Below, piece by piece: positions 11,060-22,689 of a stretch of DNA of 64,000 bases. Made by a program: the position numbers and the translations under genes. The stretch comes from Manduca sexta (Eukaryota > Arthropoda > Insecta > Lepidoptera > Sphingidae). The stretch's first letter is position 1. Each line of letters opens with the position of its first letter. The stretch lies in the NCBI RefSeq assembly GCF_014839805.1, contig NC_051141.1, forward strand, positions 17,988,777 to 18,052,776. Direction: 5' to 3'. The notes under the pieces were generated by a model. It had not been told where the DNA came from, did no database searches, and was given only the letters and a program-made list of their open reading frames with translations.

Positions 11060-12660
11060 TAACGCTATTCCATCCTCATCGCCAATAAAATATCTTTAGT
11101 ACCAAATGAATCTCATATTAGTTTATTAATTTAGTGACTAATAAAAAACATGACAACCCATTATAAATAAAGAACATTAAAAATAAAACTACCGATAAAC
11201 CTACTTGCTAATACTAATAAAACATTACAAAACCGAAAGACAAGTCTACATCGGAAATGTTCTGCCTTCTTCAATACATTTGCGAAAATACTTACTTTAT
11301 CTGCAAATGTTTCAGCACACTTCGCAGACTCAATGTTTAATAATACTCAATTTATATGGCTTAGCATTTTTTACCTTTAACACACTTGAAATTGACACAC
11401 AAATTAATAAAGGTCGCAGGAATACGCTGGATGCAGGCCGTTTTCGACAGGTCCGTTTGGAAATCTTTGGGGGAGGGCTATGTTCAGCAGTGGACTTTAT
11501 ATGGCTAATGATGACACCAGAAATTTCATTTTTTTTAAAATCTTTGCTAGGGCAAATTGCCTCGGAAAAACATTCTTGCGTGCGTAGGGAATCTGATTAT
11601 GCACGAGGGTATATCGTTGCTGCTCAATGGTTGACATACTATTGATTAGTTTTTTTAAATTCCTCTTCACTTCAATTCATGTTTCTACCTACCTCACCTT
11701 CCCCATGACCTTTCTTATGCTGGCCACTTGTCATAGTCTAGCAAACTAATATTAGCCGTTAAATAAAACATATTAATTATTCAATAAAATTTCTCAATCT
11801 ACATGTCGTGCATGTCAATAATTAGAAACTCATTAAATCATCGATATAATACATCGGAATACTCTGTGTTTTTTTTCATCATCTGAGTATTGTTACTCGA
11901 TTTTTCTACATCATTTCCCGTAAACGAATGAAATATACTACAAATAGAGTGGTGCTATACCAGGAACTGTTCAGAGGAAAAGCTTGTAGATTTTTGTTGG
12001 TCGAGTCACTGCGTGACTCCATTATAATATTCATAATGAAGATAATTTCAAATTATGACTTTCGCAGACTTTATTATTTCATAAAATACGAGAATATTTG
12101 TAACTTTAAACCCTACAATAAAACGCTTAACGCTCGTTGTGTCCGGAGACTCATTCTTGGAAATATCTATGTGTATCTAATTTAACTTACATCCACATTG
12201 TGATAAAATTGATATATGTTAAAATGCTTGGTACCACGCATGCAAATCACACGCTATGTCGCAATCTCAGTATTTCAATATGAAATTGTCTTGTTTCTAT
12301 CGGATCTTTTTTTTATGCTTTTTTATTTAATTTAAATCAGCATTTACCATTTTATTTACATTGGTAACATATATTATTAGTAGTTCCTTAATTCCCAAAA
12401 TAAATCTTGAACAAGTTGATTGACATTTTTAAAGACGAAACTGCCCGTATTGTCTCTTAAATGCTCAGAACAAAAGTACTATTTTACTTATATTTTTAAT
12501 AAGGATATTTTAACGAATCCCTTAATTATTTTGTGCCTTCAAAAATTAAAGCTACGCATTATTTCTTAGAATATACGCAAACGCAACTGATATTGATATT
12601 TGTCACCCGGATATTGTAAGGATCAAAAGTACACGGCGTTATTTCTTTGTATTTTCTTTA
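11060..12660. other. AT-rich intergenic sequence
   Basis: No assignable gene. A 146-codon frame on the plus strand at 11205-11645 shows no recognisable domain and is interrupted by nothing that looks like a splice site. I treat it as chance. Confidence 0.4.
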
Positions 12661-14210
12661 CCAAACGTAGGTGTATAAAATATTAACAGAAAGTTAATAT
12701 TTTAAACTAAATACATAAAATATAAAAAGCACGTTTACTTCGCAGAAAAACACATTACAAAACATATACATATATATTCTTCTTATTTTCGTATAAACTT
12801 TTGAAGGCTAGCGAACCTTGCCAAAGTTTACATATTTTCCACGAGAGTAAATTATTGAAATAAAAAGTACCTACATTGTATTATGTTCATGAAGGACATG
12901 GTCTGTCCGTGAGCCAAATTTCAACCAAAACTGTTTAGCGGTAATTAATTTATTTCAAACACTCAAACATTGATTAAAAATTATTCTTATTTATATTACT
13001 AACGTAAGAGATAATATAATTAATAAGCCATTTAAAGAAGTTTTACTATAAGCTAATCTTTTTAAAAATGCATAAAAAATGCAAAGAAGAACAACAACTG
13101 CCGGTTTAATAATGACAAGAAATCCTCAAGGTCTTTGGCAAATTATGTAAACGCGCTGCGTTTTATTAGAGTTTATACACGTAGTAATAAACCCATAAAT
13201 AAGAAATTTGGGGAGACTTACTGAAATAATTTTAATTTATGGAAGGTAGTCATAATTCGATTAAATATGCAAGGAACACACATTTATTTTCTTTCATTCA
13301 TAATATAAATGTTCGGCTTTTTATCTTTTATTTACTTACTTTTTTGTTCCAAAATTTAATTTTATGTAAACTTAATTACATCAATAAATCATCACAACTA
13401 TAAAGCCTGTATATTGAAGATGAAGTATACATAATTTCTTTCGTTTGTTTTAAGAAACTAAAAAGTTACAGCTTTTTGAATCCCTACACACAAAGTACTT
13501 TTATTCAGTGCCAAGTTGTTGCGGCTCTCCCTACGGTATAGCCTTGAGCCACTTAGGATATCACCACGCGGCCAACCGGTGAAATTTGTGCTTGATAATT
13601 TTGGATTAATTTAATATAGAATATAATTTTCGTTTCGTTAGGTCCCAAACTTTGAATTGGGGTAAATTGTATTCGTCGTGTTTTTATAATGTTGAGCGAT
13701 AGTTTTTTTCTTTGTCCTTTTTTTTTTGAAACGTTATGTATAGGTCACTTATTCAGTGTCACGTCGTTGCGGCTCTCTCTACGGTATAGCCCTTGACCAG
13801 CTGGGATATCGCCGCGTATGTGACCGCGGTGAAATTGATGCTTCATATTTTTTTCACTTAATATATTATTTTATATTATAGTTATATTTTTAGTATGTTA
13901 AGCAATAGTTTTTTTTACTTCTTAGTCCGATGTAAATAATTATTTTTTCGTTGGATTTCGTTTAGCTTCGGAATGGTCCTATTCGTTTCAATGGCATAAT
14001 ATGACATTGAACTTCGAAGATGCAGAGGGGAACTCCTTTAAACCGAATAACGTAGTGGCATCGATGCGACTGTATTTTTTGTTTGTTACCTCAGAAACTT
14101 TGACTGTGTGACTCGATTTGATAATTATTTTTTTGTTCGAAAGCTAATGCTTGCCGTGTTGTCCCAAACAAATATTAAAAAACAATACTTGTAAATGTTC
14201 TTTTTAAGTC
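12660..14210 (+). repeat. Duplicated block with family R copies 3 and 4
   Basis: This parallels 7620-8410, but here family R occurs twice in tandem: a degraded copy at about 13475-13720 (hairpin lost) and a well-preserved copy at about 13728-14210 (hairpin CCGCG-8 nt-CGCGG near 13812-13830). The second copy runs on into the 'gactgtattttttgtttgttacctcag' segment seen after copy 1. Confidence 0.7.
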
Positions 14211-14254
14211 AGTAAATTTTTACGGCTCCAAAGAAAAAGCACAAATATACGAAT

Positions 14255-14640
14255 CTAGGCTATCACTGCCAGAATATTTTCATGAGCCCTGGTATCCACA
14301 ACTTCTGCATCGGAACCACATGTCTTGCTTTTTTCCGTATTTAAATAAACCGCAAATGATGCTGCCTCATCTGATCTGATAGTCGCAAATTTCATTTTCG
14401 TGTACTTGATCAGTAAATGAATAATCATCACCACTTTTATATAATTTTCTTTCTGCCTCTTCAGCCCTTCGTTTCTGGTTGTAATCTTCTTGCCTTTAAC
14501 CCCTATATCTTTAGTAAGTTTCAATTTGTTATATTTTGATTTTTCTTTGGCACAGTTTTCTTTATTACAGTTTCCGTTATTTTACTTAATCGTCTTTGTC
14601 TTATTCTCTTTTTCAGTTCTTTTCTTCAAATACTGTTTTC
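14255..14640 (-). pseudogene. Unassigned K/N-rich coding-like remnant
   Basis: An 89-codon frame starts at 14524, and the same frame continues upstream with one stop, giving a lysine- and asparagine-rich stretch (KENCAKEKSKYNKLKL) before a more ordinary sequence (DEAASFAVYLNTEKSKTCG). The pattern suggests real but decayed coding sequence. I do not recognise the family. Confidence 0.3.
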
Positions 14641-14890
14641 ATTGGTTTGTTTGTTAAGGTTTCAGAATGCTGTTTTGTTCTTCAACGTTCTGCCTTTTTT
14701 ATAGATAAGTTGTTGTGGTAGTGAACTCAAAATGGAGACAACATTAGCAAAGTCAATAACTAATAATGATTTCTTATGTTTCCACGAACGTTAGACATTA
14801 AAATTAAACTATTATCCTTAAAACATGATCTAAGAACATCGGAAAGCTAAATATTAAAATCGCGATAAAATCCGAAAAATATTTTAATTT

Positions 14891-14959
14891 TAAAGTCAAT
14901 AACTGTTTAATCGTTAAATTAATTGTATTAATTTAACGATTAAACAGTTATTGACTTTA
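14891..14959. repeat. Perfect 33-bp-stem hairpin with 3-nt loop
   Basis: The left arm 14891-14923 (starting TAAAGTCAATAACTG) and the right arm 14927-14959 are exact reverse complements, separated only by TGT. No base of either arm is mismatched. If transcribed it would form a 33-bp RNA hairpin; as DNA it could extrude a cruciform. No transposon termini are recognisable around it. Confidence 0.95.
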
Positions 14960-14999
14960 CAGTACGTCTTCCCAGCTTTGGACACTTTATGTAGCTATT

Positions 15000-16330
15000 G
15001 TTAGAAACCGCTAAATTGTACCTTTTCTTTACAGTGAATTTTCTACTGAATCAACCTTCCAAGAAGTATTTGTGGTTGTCAGATTTCTTTTCCGTAGCAT
15101 CTAAAAAAAAGAAGATATTTGTATCTAAAATTACATTAAAATATAATATGAAAGTTAATAGGATCTATGTCAGGTAGTGAGAGCCATGGTAAGCCGCCAT
15201 TTCTCGCTGACCATCATTTAGGTTCATCATACATGAAAAGTAATAACATCAATATGCAGTTACACTTTTAATCATAATTTAAAACCATTGGATTTATTAC
15301 AAAATAAAATATGAACACAGTTTTATGTTTACCTTGGCGCTGTTAATGGAAGTTTTTTATAAGTTTGAGGTGAAAAATATACAACCGTCCCTCATGAGTT
15401 GACTCATACACTTCAGGCGAAGTTATTCAATGGTAGTCGGAAACAGCCGAATGTTTACGATCACGCGAATGTGCCAACTTTCTATTCCATCACCATCGCT
15501 CCCATTATCCGATGGCTCTCATTACTCTGCGCTCCCCTACAGAGCCGAAGTGTGGCGGCCGCCCTAATGTGGGAACCAATAGGAACTTTCAGTGCAATAT
15601 TGTGCTTACCTAATTTTGTTAATTAATTTATTCGTACCTATTTATGATTAAGGTAGGTAAGTAAAGATCTAAAAAGACTAGAATTTAGATTCTTTTTTAC
15701 TTATCTTTACAATTTTGTAATGCTCACTGCGACTTGTACGTTTTATCATTATGCCTTCCGTAGTTGGAATGAAGAATATTTCTTTGTGCATGTGGTTGTC
15801 AACGACGACTCAAATCTCATTTCGCGAAATCGTATATGGTCTTCGATGTCCTCTTTTCCAGCATAATAAATATGTGTTTTAGGCATTGACGTTCTAGCCT
15901 GTGTAGAGTAAAGCGCACGGGTGTCGTGATGGTTTTGATTGACGCGTAATTTAAACTAGCTCGTGTCATTTGGCATTTCAGGTTACCACTTGGCCCTTTG
16001 CCATGTATAATAGTATGAAAATAGAACTCTGCATCTTCACAAAAATTCTATTTGTATATTTGTAATAGACAAGTTAATAAAATTTAATCTGTTTTTGAAA
16101 TGTGATGTAGCGTCAGTAATATAAAAATATTTTTTTATAATATAATTATGTTTTTTTTGCTGTTGATGTTCATTTTAAAGGTATTGAATGTAGCAGCGTC
16201 GTGTCTTAGATCGTCTGATATCATTACTATACTTCCATGTTTTAAATTTTATAATTAAACTAAAATTACAAAAATCCTTGGAGCTTCTTTTATTTGTATG
16301 ATTTATCATTACTGGACTCTCATTCGCATT
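15000..16330. other. Intergenic, one GC-richer island
   Basis: Mostly AT-rich. A GC-richer patch at about 15390-15620 carries a 75-codon plus-strand frame (15399-15626) that I cannot assign. It could be the edge of an old mobile element. Confidence 0.35.
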
Positions 16331-16334
16331 TATC

Positions 16335-16560
16335 CCTTGATACTACATAGATTTATTTTAAGATTTAACGCATTTGTCCTTTTCCGGGATGAGAAAATCG
16401 ATATTGAAATCCACATTGAAAACTTCACGAAAAACTTCCACCAATGACATCGATTGATGACCTTTGATTCTTTATAAAGCTTATAAAGATTTGTAATGTT
16501 CTTTAATTTAGTAGGAAGATATAAACTCGTACTTTTTTTCGACGCCAATGGGACGGAATT
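16335..16560 (-). pseudogene. Unnamed arthropod transposase-like family, middle fragment
   Basis: The minus strand reads SKKSTSLYLPTKLKNITNLY followed, after a one-base frameshift, by VFREVFNVDFNIDFLIPEKD and KC, then a stop. This matches the layout at 43370-43735 (SHYCRKDSTKDYL, NIANLYQLYK, VPRKDRCLNC). Both belong to a family I have seen in many insect genomes as large, repeated, uncharacterised proteins with Cys pairs; its biochemical role is unknown to me. The N-terminal part of this copy appears to lie at 17295-17640, beyond a gypsy fragment. Confidence 0.5.
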
Positions 16561-16599
16561 GCGGTTAACTTTTACTTCCTGCGGAGTTTTATTTTTGGG

Positions 16600-17160
16600 T
16601 ATAATTTTTCTCCTCTTAATCTTTCAGAAGCCCATAATTTGCGTTGCCCATAATCTTACTCTTCGTCCCGACCTCATAGTTTTGATGTTGTCTTCGGTAC
16701 CGGAGTTCCGTTGATGTGGGGTGCATGTGGGAGTGTCACTGTTTGTGTGTGATGTGTTACTGTCAGTGACCTTTGTTTGTGAGGTGTTAGTGTTAGGTTG
16801 TGTGTTATCGGTATGTGTTTGTGTTTGTGTATCGCGCAACGGATAAGCAGGTTTTAGCCTATCTATAGACACTGTGACAGTCTTGCCGTTTAATACGATC
16901 TTAAACAACTTATCACTTCGCTGTAGGACTTCATAGGGTCCTGTGTAAGCAGGTTTTAGGGAACCGGCTACAGTATCATCGTGAAGGAAGACGTGGGAAG
17001 ATGTAGCTAGGTCCTTCAACAGAAATGGAGATTGTTGGTTGTTGTGACGTGACGCTGGAGGAGTTGTTCCCCCTACTTACCGTCGAACGCAAACGACCTG
17101 CATAGTCCGTCATGTCGTATGGCTCATCCTGAGGTGGTAGGAAAAAGAATTTACGATCTC
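16600..17160 (-). mobile_element. Ty3/gypsy pol C-terminus fragment (relic 3)
   Basis: The frame at 16624-17019 reads LKDLATSSHVFLHDDTVAGS, PAYTGPYEVLQR, then VTVSIDRLKPAYPL and SGRRVRL, the post-integrase tail typical of lepidopteran gypsy pol. It extends upstream through a frameshift (PPASRHNNQQSPFLL and PYDMTDYAGRLRSTV) to about 17160. It sits between two parts of the transposase-like gene and probably arrived as an insertion that later lost most of its body. Confidence 0.8.
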
Positions 17161-17167
17161 ACACTTC

Positions 17168-17195
17168 CCTACATTGGTGACCCCGACGTGATTTA
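17168..17195 (+). other. Possible gypsy primer-binding site, opposite orientation
   Basis: The motif 'ttggtgaccccgacgtga' resembles the TGG-starting primer-binding site found just inside the 5' LTR of many lepidopteran gypsy elements. It reads on the plus strand, whereas the adjoining pol tail is on the minus strand. This suggests a rearranged junction, or is coincidence. Confidence 0.3.
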
Positions 17196-17294
17196 GACTA
17201 AGGTTTTTTTATGTAATTTTATACTTGCTAAATCAAAGTTGCTCCGCTACATGCCGACACATGGATTCATCGATCGGCCGCCTTCATCGATCTG

Positions 17295-17640
17295 GGCTGC
17301 ACGAGAATCCTATCTTTTCTTGTATATTCTTTGCCTATACTTCGTGCATTCTTCAGTGCCTTTCGTTTTGTTAATATTATTTCTTCAAGTCCAACATTAC
17401 CAATTTGTCCTATTTCTGACCTAATCTTGAGGTTTTTAAATTTCTTTGTTCTTTTATTAGGTTCGCTTGAAGTTCCATCATCCTCAGTGCCTTTCCAAGA
17501 AGCGGAGTCCCATACGAAATTTTCTTCTTCAGATAAAAAACAATATAGTATTTCTTTATTTGACTAAGTACGTTCAGATTTCTTATTTACAATCCCATCA
17601 CTAAGTGGAATGTTGATGAATGGTGGTGTCTTCAGAATTA
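17295..17640 (-). pseudogene. Unnamed arthropod transposase-like family, N-terminal exon
   Basis: The minus strand reads IILKTPPFINIPLSDG, one in-frame stop, then SEEENFVWDSASWKG, NKRTKKFKNL, KRKALKNARSIGKEYTRKDR and VQPR. The basic 'KRKxxKN.RxxGKEYT.KD' stretch is characteristic of the same family as the 16335-16560 fragment. Coding ends abruptly at VQPR (about 17295), where gypsy-derived sequence begins. A possible acceptor 'tttttttag' lies near 17660. Confidence 0.45.
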
Positions 17641-17904
17641 TTTTCTTTCAAATATTTCCTAAAAAAATCCATTTATCAGATATTACATATTTTATTGTTA
17701 GGTGCATTTCACCGCTGAGAGATTCTAAGTGTTAAGAGTGTAAGATAACATTTTTTGTATAATATTGTTAGACATGTCGTTTTGTGGGATACGTTGCCTT
17801 AATGTCTTCCATCTCAAATATAATTACAATCATTATTATAAAATTAAAGGCTTAGAATTAAGACGCAAATATTAATGGTTCTAAATTGTTTAATAATATA
17901 CCTT

Positions 17905-18055
17905 CTCTAATTCTATGTCGATTTTTACTTTAGCAAAAGTCTTTAAAGATTTCTCACAACATGTTTCTTCAATGTTTTCTTTATTAACAATGACTTCTGT
18001 AGACGATGCTTGGATTATATTAGTATGATCTTGTTCTTGTTTATCCTAACATTTT
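17905..18055 (-). pseudogene. Possible upstream exon of the transposase-like gene
   Basis: The minus strand is open for about 50 codons (QEQDHTNIIQASSTEV, ENIEETCCEKSLKTF, KVKIDIELEK) and ends at a donor-like GAGAAG|GTATAT near 17905. The composition is coding-like in an otherwise AT-rich spacer. A second, shorter candidate lies at about 18370-18435 (IDNFDEVFTDEGTRNKEDG, ending at a GGTAGG site). Confidence 0.3.
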
Positions 18056-18621
18056 TAATAATAAGTAATAACAAATTTGTATTATTATTAAAGGCTTGCC
18101 AATTGTCATGCCATGGGGTAGATATAGTTACATACACTCAGGGATAGTCACAGACATCAGCTTATTACGATTTATGATACCTATATCATATCCAATTTTT
18201 TTTTTCTCAAAATACCACTAACAATTTCTTAAACATTTATGCGGTTTAATCAGACTTCACATAATACGCACACACAATACACACTTTTTATTGCCAAAGT
18301 AATAGGTAACTAGTACAGGGACCACCTAAAATTGTAATAAATGTGTGTGGATAAAATAGCAGCCTACCACCGTCTTCCTTATTTCTGGTGCCTTCATCCG
18401 TAAAGACTTCGTCAAAATTGTCAATTCTTTACATTTTATTCTACACTTTTCTATAAGGTTTCGACATGAAACGTACGATTTGCCTTAATTTCTAAGCCGT
18501 TATCATTTATTTTCCTTCCATTTATAAACATTTTGTGTTCGTTTGTGACCTTTACGACGATTTTGATCAGTACTACAGTCGAAGTTGCAATAGAGTATTC
18601 AAATAGCAAGTTTTTAATTTT

Positions 18622-19296
18622 GGTATGCTAAGCTTTTTTTTTTTTTTTTTTTTTTCTATACTTAATGTTTCACAACGTAAATTTGTGGTACACTGTGGGT
18701 GTCGGGGGGGAGTGGGTTTCCGCGATTTGATACGTAGCCCGCTCCCCCCGATTTTATTTTGTGCCATCAGCTAGGTGACGCATTGCCTAGTGATGGCTTA
18801 AATTTGTGGTACACTGTGGGTTTCAGGGGGGAGTGGGTTTCCGCGATTTGATACGTAGCCCGCTCCCCCCATGTAATAGGGGAAAGGGAGGTGAAGGAAG
18901 GTGGGATTGGGAAAAGGGGAAGGAGGGGGGAAGGATAACCTTGTGTTTATCTGATCGTTATGGTTGGTGTAACTGTGAAGTGTGGCGTGTGTTTCATGGG
19001 TTGTGGTAAAGTGTGTAGTGTCGGGGAGTCTGCAGGAAGTAACGAGCCTCAGCATTTTCATGTCTGGGCCCGTCACCCCGCAGGCCCCCTGGAGAGTGTT
19101 CGGTTTAGTTGTTCCATGTGTGTAAATGTGTGTGTATGTGGGTTTGTTGCCGAGAGAGTGTTGTTCAATTTATTATTATTATTTACAATGTTTCGATTTA
19201 CAATAGTCTTAAGCTAAAGTACAAAGGTAATTCGTCAATATGTTACTATGGTTGTTCGAATAGGAAAATTGGTGTCTTAGTCTAGGTATGCTAAGC
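18622..19296 (-). mobile_element. 5'-truncated LINE insertion with poly(A) and target duplication
   Basis: A T22 run at 18634-18655 is the poly(A) tail of a minus-strand retroposon. The 12-bp sequence GGTATGCTAAGC occurs exactly at 18622-18633 and 19285-19296, so the insert is 18634-19284 (651 bp). The insert is much more GC-rich than its surroundings and encodes nothing intact. It looks like the 3' UTR of a non-LTR retrotransposon. Inside, a 72-bp segment (18679-18750, ending in CCCGCTCCCCCC) is repeated at about 18801-18871. Intact target duplications and tail point to a fairly recent insertion. Confidence 0.88.
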
Positions 19297-19299
19297 TAG

Positions 19300-22200
19300 C
19301 ACCTTATGTAAGCTAGGATCTTTATCACTGAAATCAATGCTACACTGATCAGTGTAAATAGGAATGATATTGTAATTGGCCATACTTATTTTTGCGTATT
19401 CTGCGTTCTATTATATTCGCTTCAAACGTTCCATGTTTTGGTGAATTTATGAGACAAGTTGGGTTTTCACAGTCTGACTCTTCATTTTATAGACCAGTAT
19501 CGTCCATAGCTGATGAAAATATATGAGGTTCCGAAGACCTTGGTGAATATGAACTCAAAGAGGTCGAGAAAGATAATTTGAATGACGTTGAGCGTTGTTG
19601 CTATAAACGTTTTCACCTGCATTTTCAATATCGCTCATTGTAGAATCTATATAACAAGTACTAGGCATACGTGTTTTTGTTTATTTGACTGTAAATTCTA
19701 CGTTGAGACGATCCTTTTTTAAGGCAATAATTATTTTCACTCTTGGCAGTTCCTATTACCTTTTTTATTACCTTCGTGGACAAACTAGATACCTAAAATA
19801 AGGTGAAAAATTATTTGAATTAAACCCATATATATCTCTAAGAACGGTAGAATTGATTCAATGAATAAGTAAGTAGTACCTATTCAATAATAATTATTAG
19901 TTGTGAGGTAGATTCTCATAAAACTCTCTAAAATTGGATGGGATCTTCTGTTTTATCATCTGTTTTTACTTTATCAAGTCCAGCGATAAATATTGCAAAT
20001 CGACCTTTGGAGAGAGATAATCGGCTAATTTCGGCTTCGTAGAGCATTACCACAGTCGCACACTACTACCAAACACTATTAATCCATGTCTATTAAGAGC
20101 TGTTAAAATATTTAAAATAGGATTTTATTTATTGAGTAAAATACATATTTTTTATATGGTTTAGCTTTAGGTGATTCCTTGATAACATGTTACCTATGTT
20201 TTTTTTCTTGTGTTATAACATGACCAAACGTACTATTAAAAACATAGAAGGGTAATGAGTACCAAAAAAATAAATATTAACTCCTGTAACGGGACTTATT
20301 TGAAAGACATAAAACGGGGTAACTCAAAGAAGCGATTGTGATATTTTATATCAAATTATAGGTCGCAAAAACACTATTACCTATAACTATTCCACCGAAC
20401 TACTTATAATGTCCCTATAATGTTCCTAGTGTTATTGAAGGGTCATTTTTTAGTCATTCATTTCACTTATCGGTGATTTGAGAGGCCAGCTAACGGGAGT
20501 TTTTAATAGTCCCGATTAAATTAGCATGAATAGTGAAATAATATTTTAAAGCGATAAGCAAACAGATGATATTTTATCTTAGTTGGCACCAACAAATAAA
20601 TTATTTTGCAATTTAATATTAATAATTTTTAGTTTTAGTTAGATAAGTCTAGCCTATAAAGTCCTTGAATTCGTAACTTCTTTGCCATAAATACAGTAGA
20701 ATTAAGAACCTCCTCCTTTTTTAAGTCGGTTAAAAATGCATAGACCTGTGTGTTGTTCTTGCTATGTTTCGCCCTTGACGCAAGTCATTGCATTTCATTT
20801 TAATAATATTGGAATCATTCATTACAGATGTGCGGGTTTCTGTTCTTCGATCTACAAGTACGTACCGAGTGAAACTGCACGAGCGACAGCTGTTATCGAT
20901 TGCTACAGTGACGTCACCATGCCCATGCGAAAGGCTATGCATTTTACAGAAAGACTTGATCAGACTAAATAATATATTTTTTGTGAAGTTTATCTAAAAG
21001 CCAGTTTTGAATATGTATTTAGTTTTTTTTTAACACTGAATGAGGAATGATTGTATTCAAAATAAAACTTCCTTACAGGTTTTTTCGCGATAAATTTGTT
21101 TAATTATTAATCTAAATTAAAACTTAAATTTATCCCGAAGAAATGCGTAAAGTAGTTTTATTTCATTTCATGACGAGTTGAGCTAACCGATCGTGGCTAG
21201 AACTCAGCCCTAATGATTTTTTTACTGAAGACAGCACTTATCACCGTGTAGACATAAGTGTTGTGCAGAAATAATTTGCAAATGTGTGCTACATTCAAAG
21301 TTCTATAGAATATCTTCCGTCACTAACATATATAACCAGTAATTAAAATCTTACATTGGTCTCAATGACAGTAGCAGCACAATGCTGGGTTAAATAAGTG
21401 TCTGGCTTAATTATGATCTATTAAAACTTAATAAATAAAATATGCGTGTGCTTTTTGGAATGCATTTTGTTAAATCATGAATTACAAATCTATCAAATAC
21501 ATTTTGATATTGCGTTAATAAATTTAACCACATACTCGTCACTTCCGCTAATATTGTGTCAAAATCATCCATGAATAATGAAGCACCAAAACTCCCAGTG
21601 TTATGACTTTCTGATTTTTTAATAATTTTAAATATGAGGTGTACGTTAATGTATTTCTGACTATAAATGTGACGTTGTTGCTACGATGAGTTCTCTTAGA
21701 GCAGTAGTAGTGGCGACTAAGGCGCGTAAAATAAGTTGCTTTTTATTAATGTTTATTTGGTTTTAAATTTACATCTATGATTCAAATTACTTATTGTAAA
21801 GTGTTAATTTGCAAAAGATCAGTATGCCGTTTAATTTATAAAGCGATTTCAAAATAACCCTGAATAATACAGCCAAACACAACAATAAGAAACTCGTGAA
21901 CTGGTTTTTATTTATATTCGATGTACTATTGTACATATTTATGAAGGTGCCTGCTGATAATTGATTTTGGATCATGTTAATAAGATAAAAATATAGGCAT
22001 GCACATCTTTGAAGTGTAATACTATAAGTTGGAAGTCAATTGTTTTTTAAAATAAATATATTTCATAGTGCAGAATAAACCATATTGAAATTTTAATAAT
22101 TACAAGTATATCTTTTCTATTCGGTTCATGTTATTTTAACTGCAGTGTAATTACCTAATTTACTAGATATTTTTTTAAAAATAATTGAATTGAATACCTG

Positions 22201-22680
22201 AAATCGTGGTTTGGCAAAATGATTTCACTGTTATTATTACGAATATAAGACCCAACGTCGCTTAACTACCGTATTGCTGCTAACTGCGACTTTTTGCGTC
22301 TTTGTGTATGCCCAGCGATATAATAATTTATTTGTACTAGTATTATGTAGCTATGGACCCTTGCTAGCTATGTAAGTAAACACATATAAAATGCTTTGCA
22401 AAAGAACGGACACCAAAAGAAGTTTATTTCAATGCCGATTGCAATTGATTAAATTGAATATAAATGTTTGATGTAGTTTGTATGTTTACTTATAATCTTG
22501 TAAATTGATATATTATGCGTGAAGTTAAATCTGGCATTTTTTTCATACATTTTCGATGAATTCAACAGAATAAAAGTAAACTGAATAATAAGTAGTTAGC
22601 TCAACAAAACAAAGACAAAATTATTTTATTTAGATTATTTTTTAATAAAAACGTTATAAATCTATACTCCTAATAAATAG
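19300..22680. other. AT-rich intergenic sequence
   Basis: Few features can be named. A minus-strand stretch near 19400-19540 is open and polar (NEESDCENPTCLINSPKHG) and might be another exon of the decayed gene at 16.3-18.4 kb. At 20707-20733 the reverse complement of the 'cgacttaaaaaaggaggagg' repeat motif occurs, followed by a CRE-like TGACGTCA near 20909. At 21421-21445 a short match to 'aacttaataaataaaatatgc' recalls the 7.6 kb block. Confidence 0.4.
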
Positions 22681-22689
22681 AGTGACCTT

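Noticed and set aside
18798..19076. Coding frames on both strands in the GC-rich patch
   Set aside because: They lie within the 3' UTR of a LINE insertion and contain low-complexity G/C runs.
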